Shown here: positions 23,585 through 29,146 of the stretch, piece by piece
Layout of the letters: each line of letters starts with the position of its first letter
How positions within the stretch are numbered: position 1 is the stretch's first letter
Source of the DNA: Armatimonadota bacterium
Lineage (GTDB): Bacteria; Armatimonadota; Hebobacteria; Hebobacterales; WVXJ01
DNA: 29,146 nucleotides
NCBI GenBank assembly: GCA_011773575.1
Contig: WVXJ01000239.1
Span: forward strand, 14,445 to 43,590
Reading direction: 5' to 3'
The notes under the pieces: model-generated
Databases searched by the model: none
What the model saw: only the letters and a program-made list of their open reading frames with translations
What the model was told of the DNA's origin: nothing
Made by a program: the position numbers and the translations under genes

Positions 23585-24316
23585 CTACTCCAATTCCCAC
23601 TCCCAGCCCAGGTTATAGATGGTGCGGTTGCGCTGGGTGAAGTCGAAGCGGCTGTAATGCCCCACACCAAAGCGCAGGTTCTCCTGTTTCGCCTGCATAA
23701 AATACCCCACTTCGCCGTCTGTGCGAGGAACCACACCGAGGGTCACATAGGAATCTTCGGTGGCGAAACGATTGGAGAGCACAAAGGTCCAGCGGCCTGA
23801 ACGGCGGGGGTCGCTGATGGCGCGCAGGGAGGCGAAATTGTAGTCCCCGTAATACTTGTCCGCGCCCACATGGAACTGAACCATGTTGCGGGCGCCCACA
23901 TCCGGTATGACACGGATGTAGCGCGCCCCCAGGGCGAGCACATATCCAGTGGTGCCGGTTATCTGCTCGGTCTCGACCTGGAGAATATGGTCGAAGCCGT
24001 CTCGAAAACGATAAAAAGCGCTGTAGGCGGAGCCTCGCTTGTCTTTATCGTAGCCGCCGACCTCCACTCCTTTTGTGAATTCCCCCAGCCAGACTTGAGC
24101 GTGAAAACGGTTCTTGAAATAGAAGATTGAGGGATCATGGAAGTCACGGCCGCCGGATTCGCGGATATACTCATGTTGAAGGATAAGCCGCGGGGGCGGG
24201 TCTTGGGCGTAGGCCGGGCCGGTCCAGGTGAGTAGTAAAGGAAGGATTACTGCTCCAAGAAACAGCGTTGGCAGAAGGCTTACTGCAAATCCTAGACGTC
24301 TGCGCTCACCCACCAT
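23585..24316 (-). CDS. Exported outer-membrane beta-barrel-like protein in polysaccharide cluster
   Basis: This 243-residue protein has a signal peptide (hydrophobic 9-32, cleavage near AYAQ). The mature part consists of regular amphipathic strands rich in Tyr, Phe and Arg (RFHAQVWLGEF, SAYSAFYRFRDGF, ARYIRVIPDVGAR) and ends in an aromatic C-terminal strand NLGWEWELE, as expected for an outer-membrane barrel. I start at the ATG at 24316 with AAGGA 6 bases upstream; an upstream in-frame ATG would add 20 residues inside the GT2 gene without a better signal. It overlaps the end of the GT2 gene by 25 bases, so they are likely coupled. It may help polymer export; no named family is certain. Confidence 0.75.
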   Translation of the reverse strand: MVGERRRLGFAVSLLPTLFLGAVILPLLLTWTGPAYAQDPPPRLILQHEYIRESGGRDFHDPSIFYFKNRFHAQVWLGEFTKGVEVGGYDKDKRGSAYSAFYRFRDGFDHILQVETEQITGTTGYVLALGARYIRVIPDVGARNMVQFHVGADKYYGDYNFASLRAISDPRRSGRWTFVLSNRFATEDSYVTLGVVPRTDGEVGYFMQAKQENLRFGVGHYSRFDFTQRNRTIYNLGWEWELE

Positions 24317-25482
24317 TTTCGATCCTTTTCCGTCTTGCGTTTCATTTCCCCGGTTACAAAGCGCTTCCAGATCCACACCAGGAAGGCGACAACTCGCAGC
24401 ACCATGTTGAAGAAGTTATACACAGGGAATATGAGCAATACCCATATTCGCTTGCCGGTGTTCAATCTCCTCTGAACAGTCACGAAAGGATAAATCTCCA
24501 CCAGGAAATAGAGCGCGTAAAGCAGAAGCAGAATGTCCCACATTCCATAATAGAGAAGCATGATCAAGGAAAAGAACCGCAGTGGCTCACCCAGCACCAC
24601 GATTACATTGTAGAGCATTTCCGCTCTCAACCGCCCCGGGATCCCCTTCTTGAACAGCAACTTGATGTAGTTGAAAAACATATGATAGTGGGCCGGGTAC
24701 CAGGAAAGAATCCGCTGTCGTATGAGCTTCCAGAAAGTGTCCGGGGCCACTGTCCAGACAGGCTCCTCCACAAAGGCGACATTCCCGCCGTGGAGATGTT
24801 CCAGGATGGTGCGCTGAAAATCCTCGCCTTCGAAGGCACCGGTATGGCTGTGGTGAAGGGCGCGAAGGCGGTCTTTACGGAAAAGGCCGGCCGCGCCTGA
24901 AACACAACTGATGCTGGCGGTTCCATCCAGGAAGCGGCGCCCGATTTCCATTGATTTGGCGTATTCGTAGCGCTGGATGCAGCTGGAGAAACTCTGACCT
25001 TTCGGACCGTGACGGCTGCGGCGGTCCGGCAGTACGACAAAGGCGACCGCTCCGAAACCGTTGATGAGGGAAGTGGGCAATTTCAGATTACCGACGCGGG
25101 TGTCATCATCAAGCAAAAGGACGAAATCCGTTTTCACGCGGAAAACGCCGAAGTGGATGGCATGTACCTTGCCCATGTGCGGGATAGTGTAACAGCGCAC
25201 CTCGAAAGATTTTGCCACCTCCGCGGTGTTGTCCGTGCTGCCGTCGTCGATCACCAGGATTTGATCTTTGGGCAGGCCTATGCCGAGAAGATCTCTGATG
25301 GTTGGACCGATGACTTTGGCGCCATTACGGGTGGGAATCAGCGCGGTTACATTGGAGAGGTCGCTCGTGAAGTCGCGAATCGCGGGCCGCTGCCAGATTT
25401 CCACATATATCTTCACCGCGTCTATCAGCAGGAAGATTATGAGGATCCAAAAGAACGTTCCCCAGGTTAGCCCACCAACCAC
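24292..25482 (-). CDS. Processive membrane glycosyltransferase family 2
   Basis: This 396-residue GT-A enzyme resembles cellulose, hyaluronan or poly-GlcNAc synthases. It has an N-terminal membrane helix (~7-27), then the UDP-sugar site IDDGSTDNT (78-86), LLLDDDTRV (122-130; DxD-type) and FEGEDFQRT (218-224; catalytic acid region). A QRILSW stretch (256-261) corresponds to the Q(Q/R)xRW acceptor motif, with Leu-Ser in place of Arg. Several C-terminal membrane helices follow. The start is a GTG at 25482 with AGGAGG 8 bases upstream. It sits between two barrel genes and near CsaB and DUF5693, consistent with exopolysaccharide synthesis. The polymer cannot be told from sequence. Confidence 0.88.
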   Translation of the reverse strand: MVGGLTWGTFFWILIIFLLIDAVKIYVEIWQRPAIRDFTSDLSNVTALIPTRNGAKVIGPTIRDLLGIGLPKDQILVIDDGSTDNTAEVAKSFEVRCYTIPHMGKVHAIHFGVFRVKTDFVLLLDDDTRVGNLKLPTSLINGFGAVAFVVLPDRRSRHGPKGQSFSSCIQRYEYAKSMEIGRRFLDGTASISCVSGAAGLFRKDRLRALHHSHTGAFEGEDFQRTILEHLHGGNVAFVEEPVWTVAPDTFWKLIRQRILSWYPAHYHMFFNYIKLLFKKGIPGRLRAEMLYNVIVVLGEPLRFFSLIMLLYYGMWDILLLLYALYFLVEIYPFVTVQRRLNTGKRIWVLLIFPVYNFFNMVLRVVAFLVWIWKRFVTGEMKRKTEKDRKWWVSADV

Positions 25483-25607
25483 CTAAAATACCTCCTGTCC
25501 GGCCCCATCAGGGGCAGACCTGAGGAAACATTCCATACTCTTTACCGGTCTTTACAGGCCGGCAGGCTCTTCCGGGGGAAAATCCCGGTAAGATTCGCTC
25601 TTTTTTG
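25483..25607 (-). promoter_or_regulatory. Structured leader upstream of the GT2 gene
   Basis: On the minus strand this 125-base gap holds several GC hairpins. These are CCGGG/CCCGG (25584-25588 with 25572-25576), a CCGG/CCGG dyad near 25543-25562, and GCCCC-TGAT-GGGGC about 15 bases before the ribosome site. It fits no riboswitch consensus I know. It could be an attenuator between the barrel and GT2 genes. Confidence 0.35.
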
Positions 25608-26522
25608 CTAGTGAAGGGTAAAATGGCGGGAGAAGTCTATCATTACACCCCGCCCATCACCATATATCCCGAGCGCAGAACGCTTGCCCATGCGGTGGTA
25701 CAGCCCCACGCCCACCCCGTCTCTGTCAGCACGATACTGGGTGGCTGCCAGCAGGGAGGGGGCATAATCATCCGGAATGTCGGTCCAGAAGACGTCGAGT
25801 TCGGTTGGCTTTGCGGTGTGGAAGTATTTGCCCACATCGGTGAATCGCATTCCGGCGAGCTGCGCGCTGGTGCTGTCAAAAGAAGAGGCTTCAGCATACA
25901 GGATCCTGCCCCCACCCGCGGGGGCCTCCAGGTCCACGCTGGCTCCGCTTTCACTGTTCATCCAGAGCGTATTAAGGCCCAGAAAACTGTGCTTTATACC
26001 GCGGATGAGATGATACTCCGCACGCGCCGCAAAGAAATCTTCCCGGGGCCGCTCCTGTGCTTCGAGAGGTGTCAAATTGGGGGTGGTGCGTCCGGCATTA
26101 CCGGTGGGAGGAGTGAACTGTGTGGTGCCTCCCAACAACTGGAGGCTTATGGGTTCACCCTTCAAAACTACTTCCGCTCCCCGCGCTCCCGGAGATACCA
26201 GCAGACCGGCGGGCCCGAAGACCACGAACTTCTGGCCCACCGCGGCATAGAAATGAGGTTTGTCCAGGCCCACATAAGCATTGCTCAGGCGAGCCTTGGT
26301 GGTGCCTTCGCCGTGGACTATCCAGCCGCCCAACCTGAGGACCAGATCCTCGCCAACGGTCCCGTAGCCCTCGCCCATCAACAGAAAGCGGGCTTCATCC
26401 CGTGAATTAACAGTAAAGCCGATATCTATCTGTTTGGGCCAGTCACCGCGGTCTGCGCTGGCCATCTGACCGCAGAGCGAGATGAGGAGTAGTACGATTG
26501 TCGCTGACCAGATTCGTGCTTT
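25608..26522 (-). CDS. Exported outer-membrane beta-barrel-like protein, unknown function
   Basis: This 304-residue protein has a signal peptide (hydrophobic 5-20, cleavage near QMASA) and a mature region of amphipathic strands (KARLSNAYVGL, HFYAAVGQKFVVFGP, VGVGLYHRMGKRSALGIYG). It ends MIDFSRHFTLH, in keeping with a porin-like outer-membrane protein. The ATG at 26522 is chosen because GGAGAGGG lies 5 bases upstream; reading further adds 15 residues without a signal. It lies 125 bases before the GT2 gene and 104 bases after CsaB. Its place in the cluster suggests an envelope or polymer-export part; I do not recognise a family. Confidence 0.75.
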   Translation of the reverse strand, partial: KARIWSATIVLLLISLCGQMASADRGDWPKQIDIGFTVNSRDEARFLLMGEGYGTVGEDLVLRLGGWIVHGEGTTKARLSNAYVGLDKPHFYAAVGQKFVVFGPAGLLVSPGARGAEVVLKGEPISLQLLGGTTQFTPPTGNAGRTTPNLTPLEAQERPREDFFAARAEYHLIRGIKHSFLGLNTLWMNSESGASVDLEAPAGGGRILYAEASSFDSTSAQLAGMRFTDVGKYFHTAKPTELDVFWTDIPDDYAPSLLAATQYRADRDGVGVGLYHRMGKRSALGIYGDGRGVMIDFSRHFTLH

Positions 26523-26626
26523 CATTGCGCCCTCTCCGCGAAAGATCTTTCTTATTTGTATTACCATATCTATTCAAACCAGTCTGCTGCTGTCCCGACG
26601 GCAATTTGACAGAAATCATTAACTGT

Positions 26627-27736
26627 CTATTCCAGCAATTTCAATGTCATCTCTACGGCCTGCAGGGCTTTGCGCCGGCTCTCTTCTCTGAACGCGCTAA
26701 GATTGTTTCGGACATCATCCCTCCGCTGCCACGACTCCTCAAGGGCGCGCGAGAAAGCCTCTGCATCGGGAACATGGGCGGACATTGCCGCGGGGAGTCT
26801 CGCCTGAGTGATGAGGGCATCCACTTTGGGATCATAGGATATCCCAACCGCGGGTGTTCCCATGCGCGCGGCGAAGATAAGTCCATGCAGTCTCATACCC
26901 ACCACCAAGTCGAAGTCTCCGCTCAGCCGCAGCAGGTCGGCCGGCGAGTAATCACCTGTTACTTGGACAGTTTTGCCGGCAAATTGTTTCATCACCTCTT
27001 TTGCCGCCTGCGCATCTCCCGGCTTTTGCATGGGAACGAAGACAGTGCTGCCCTTGTGCTCCTCAAGAAAGCCGCGCAAGCCCGCGGCAACCGCCTCCCA
27101 GAGATCACCGCAAAGAATGGGCTCCATCTTCGGCAAGGGCCTCAGAAAGAGGCCGACCGCGGGTGATTCGAGGTCAATGCCCTCTCGTTGCAGCAGAGAA
27201 GCGGCCGCTTCAAGGGGTGATGGGTCGAGCAGCCAAGCGGCGTCCGCGGCAGTATGAATCGAAGAGGCTGCCAGCCCCATCTCGACAAGCATTTGGGCGG
27301 AGGCCTCGTCTCGTACCACAATAAGATCGAGGTCCCTGAACACCTTTACCGTCAGCCTTCTCAGCCATCCGCGGCGGAGAGGGCCGATCCCCTGGCAGAG
27401 GGCGGCGGTGCAAAGCCCGCGCCTTTTCGCCAGCCGGAGCAGCGCCAGATAATAGAGCGGGGAACGCCAGGAGGTGGAGTCTTGCAGCAGGCCGCCCCCT
27501 CCGCTGATGAAAATACGAGACTTCGACATCTCCCCGCGTATCGCTCCGAACGAGAAGCGGGGGACCGCATCAATGGAGTGCTGCGCGGTGGTGTCGGCCG
27601 GGTCCGCGGAAAGCGCAACCGGCTCGATTTCGGGAGCCAAGCGGCGGAAGGTACCCGCCAACGCCGCCAGAATGGCTTCGTCACCGATATTGCCACAGCC
27701 GTAGTAGCCGGAGAGAAGGATGCGCACAACACTCAT
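26627..27736 (-). CDS. csaB: Polysaccharide pyruvyl transferase CsaB
   Basis: This 369-residue enzyme of the CsaB family adds pyruvate ketals to cell-wall or surface polysaccharide, using phosphoenolpyruvate. The N-terminus has the family motif LLSGYYGCGNIGDEAILAAL. Next comes SGGGGLLQD with SWRSPLYYLALLRLAKR, then QGIGPLRRGW and RDEAS. The C-terminal half has DLVVGMRLHGLIFAARMGTP and GISYDPKV, both conserved in the family. In S-layer bacteria such ketals anchor SLH proteins. It follows DUF5693 by 21 bases and the two are often found together. The product supports an envelope glycan role for the whole right-hand cluster. Confidence 0.93.
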   Translation of the reverse strand: MSVVRILLSGYYGCGNIGDEAILAALAGTFRRLAPEIEPVALSADPADTTAQHSIDAVPRFSFGAIRGEMSKSRIFISGGGGLLQDSTSWRSPLYYLALLRLAKRRGLCTAALCQGIGPLRRGWLRRLTVKVFRDLDLIVVRDEASAQMLVEMGLAASSIHTAADAAWLLDPSPLEAAASLLQREGIDLESPAVGLFLRPLPKMEPILCGDLWEAVAAGLRGFLEEHKGSTVFVPMQKPGDAQAAKEVMKQFAGKTVQVTGDYSPADLLRLSGDFDLVVGMRLHGLIFAARMGTPAVGISYDPKVDALITQARLPAAMSAHVPDAEAFSRALEESWQRRDDVRNNLSAFREESRRKALQAVEMTLKLLE

Positions 27737-27757
27737 GTTGAGCCGGCAATTGAGAAT

Positions 27758-29146
27758 CTAGGGTTCAGAATCAGCAGTGGTCGTTACCTCTGCGGCCGGA
27801 ATTAGGAGCCTTCTGACGAGCAGCCAGACTATCATGAAAATGATTCCTACCAGAATTCCCAGCCACACCCCATTTATGGTGCGAAGCAGTGAGATTGACA
27901 GTGGGGTATGGAGATGAGAGAAGGTGTTCGCGATACTCGCCTGGCCCAGGGCAGCTACCAACAGGAGAGCGGGTATCAATCTCTGTTGACCCGGGCCGAA
28001 ACCACAGGCCAAGGGCCGCTTCGTCAGCCAGATGAGCGCAGCAATGAAAAGCGCTGGATGGCCCAGCAGGAACTCCTTTGTACGCGGACGCACCCAAAAG
28101 GAGGATTCAAGCCAGGCCCTCGCCTGGTGCTCAATGGCGGGGGCCGCGCTGGAAATGTTTCCGCTTCTCAGGAGCAGAATGCCCAGGGCACCCAGGATCA
28201 CCAGAAGCAGAATAGACTCGCCGACAAGCAGCGGCTGGCCCACAAAGGCTCGCAGGGCACCGTTCACCTGCTTTTTCCATTCCCGTACTCTAACGAGAGG
28301 ACGCGTCAGCCCCGCCGCCATCGCCGCGGTCAGAAGCAGAAAGGGTGTAACCAGCAGCAGTTTTACGCCGCGGAACTGTTCCGCTCCAACGATGAATCTC
28401 GTTTCCGACAACATTCCAACAATGAAGAGTCCGCCTATGAAGGAAAAAATGCTGACTTCTATGACTAGCCCGATGGCAGTGATAACACGTCCGAAGTTCA
28501 GAGTTGAAAGTTGAGAGTTGAGAGCCTTCGCTTCCTCTTTACTCTGAACACTCAACTCCGAACTCTTAACTCCTGCGGCCATTTTCTGCCAGGCTAAGAT
28601 CAGACCCAAAGAAGGGAAGGTCAACCCGGCGAGCAGGCTCCACGCCTGTCTGATCAGCACAGGCTCCACGGGTTTGTTGATGATCCACTTACATATCGCC
28701 AGTAAGATCAAGAACAAGAGGAAGACAACGATTCTGCCGAAACCGCCCAGTGGCAGGAGGCGGCCCGCCAGAAGAGTGGCGCCCGCGGCAATTCCCAGCC
28801 CCAGCAAAAGGAACATCCACGGCGCCGTATTCCAAGCAGGATAGGGGCTCGCCTTGCCCGTAGTTAGTCCCGCCCCTCTCAGCCGCTGCGTGAGTTCTGC
28901 GAGATAGTCGGCATTATATTTCAAAAGGTCCTTTTGAGGGCGCAAGAGAAGGCGGGCATAACAAGCGCGGATATTGCGCTCTCGAGCCGCCCTTGCCATG
29001 CGTGCCAGGATCTGTTCTCGATTCAACTTGGGCAGCTCTTTTTCTGCAATGCCATGCACCCGAACCATGCTGTCCCACATGTGCCGGCGCATGTTCTGCT
29101 CCCCGTACTGCTGCGCCAGTTCTATCCAACCATAGGTCAGCCCCAG
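27758..29146 (-). CDS. DUF5693 family polytopic membrane protein, C-terminal part (runs off the right edge)
   Basis: The open frame continues past the internal ATG at 29092 to the window edge (upstream residues read GWIELAQQYGEQN), so only the C-terminal ~462 residues are seen. A soluble segment with VRVHGIAEKELPKLNREQIL and RNIRACYARLLLRPQK is followed by ten or so membrane helices. This arrangement matches DUF5693 proteins, which are usually found next to csaB and are thought to act in envelope polymer assembly; biochemical function is unknown. An odd loop of about 23 residues (SSELSVQSKEEAKALNSQL) comes from a low-complexity DNA repeat. It is the first visible gene of the minus-strand envelope cluster. 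Confidence 0.85.
   Translation of the reverse strand: MGLTYGWIELAQQYGEQNMRRHMWDSMVRVHGIAEKELPKLNREQILARMARAARERNIRACYARLLLRPQKDLLKYNADYLAELTQRLRGAGLTTGKASPYPAWNTAPWMFLLLGLGIAAGATLLAGRLLPLGGFGRIVVFLLFLILLAICKWIINKPVEPVLIRQAWSLLAGLTFPSLGLILAWQKMAAGVKSSELSVQSKEEAKALNSQLSTLNFGRVITAIGLVIEVSIFSFIGGLFIVGMLSETRFIVGAEQFRGVKLLLVTPFLLLTAAMAAGLTRPLVRVREWKKQVNGALRAFVGQPLLVGESILLLVILGALGILLLRSGNISSAAPAIEHQARAWLESSFWVRPRTKEFLLGHPALFIAALIWLTKRPLACGFGPGQQRLIPALLLVAALGQASIANTFSHLHTPLSISLLRTINGVWLGILVGIIFMIVWLLVRRLLIPAAEVTTTADSEP
28495..28573. repeat. Palindromic heptad repeat inside the DUF5693 gene
   Basis: About 79 bases are built from AGTTGAG-like units on one side (28495-28524) and CTCAACT/CTCTGAAC-like units on the other (28541-28573), which can fold back on each other. 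It keeps the reading frame and adds ~23 polar residues between membrane helices. Similar AACTCTC-type repeats occur between genes in many bacteria; finding one in frame is unusual. Confidence 0.6.

Noticed and set aside
24268..24900. A 210-codon plus-strand frame inside the GT2 gene
   Set aside because: Antisense to a conserved glycosyltransferase; no ribosome site or domain.
1..29146. CRISPR arrays, IS transposases, phage genes or integrases
   Set aside because: No spacer-repeat periodicity and no transposase, integrase or phage structural protein seen on either strand.

Overview
The window looks like a chromosome segment of an uncultured or poorly studied diderm (outer-membrane) bacterium. 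Evidence for an outer membrane is a TolC-family channel, a complete tripartite RND efflux set and several predicted outer-membrane beta-barrels. A CsaB-type pyruvyl transferase next to a DUF5693 protein is a pairing I associate with Terrabacteria such as Cyanobacteria, Armatimonadota and Firmicutes, so a diderm Terrabacterium is my guess; the sequence alone does not settle the phylum. The tRNA-Tyr gene does not encode its CCA end.

Layout. (1) 1-1731: two divergent paralogous exported beta-barrel genes and a GIY-YIG family gene. (2) 1762-1903: a nested inverted-repeat element. (3) 2026-10968, all on the minus strand: a metal/copper gene block. Read 5' to 3' on that strand it encodes a Met-rich exported protein, a DUF5676-like membrane protein, a small Cys/His/Gly-rich membrane protein, an FAD oxidoreductase of the geranylgeranyl-reductase type, a Rieske protein, an ICMT-like membrane methyltransferase, a YHS lipoprotein, a 59-residue YHS protein, a small zinc-ribbon-like protein, a CheY-like receiver, a Cu+ P-type ATPase and a sensor histidine kinase. 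(4) 11494-19265, plus strand: a SHOCT protein, then a CusC-CusB-CusA-like copper/silver efflux operon and a frameshifted DUF2231 gene. (5) 19367-21940, minus strand: a decaying zone with a membrane glycosyltransferase broken by one in-frame stop, a histidine-kinase ATPase fragment and a truncated SAM methyltransferase. (6) 21941-22599: a gene-free, repeat-containing stretch next to tRNA-Tyr(GTA). (7) 22992-29146: an Hsp20 gene and a minus-strand envelope polysaccharide cluster (DUF5693, CsaB, beta-barrel, processive GT2, beta-barrel).

How the genes fit together. The two central blocks look like one copper (or silver) handling island. Copper would be pumped from the cytoplasm by the ATPase and from the periplasm to the outside by the RND pump, and bound by Met-rich and Cys-rich modules. 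The same two small modules recur: YHS in three proteins and the CPM-type heavy-metal-binding domain in three. The pump keeps the three copper-coordinating methionines expected of CusA and carries an extra eight-methionine insertion. A flavoprotein, Rieske protein and membrane methyltransferase sit inside the same co-directional block; their link to copper is unexplained and is the most novel aspect. The island runs into degraded genes and a tRNA gene, which could mark an old insertion boundary, although no integrase or transposase is visible.
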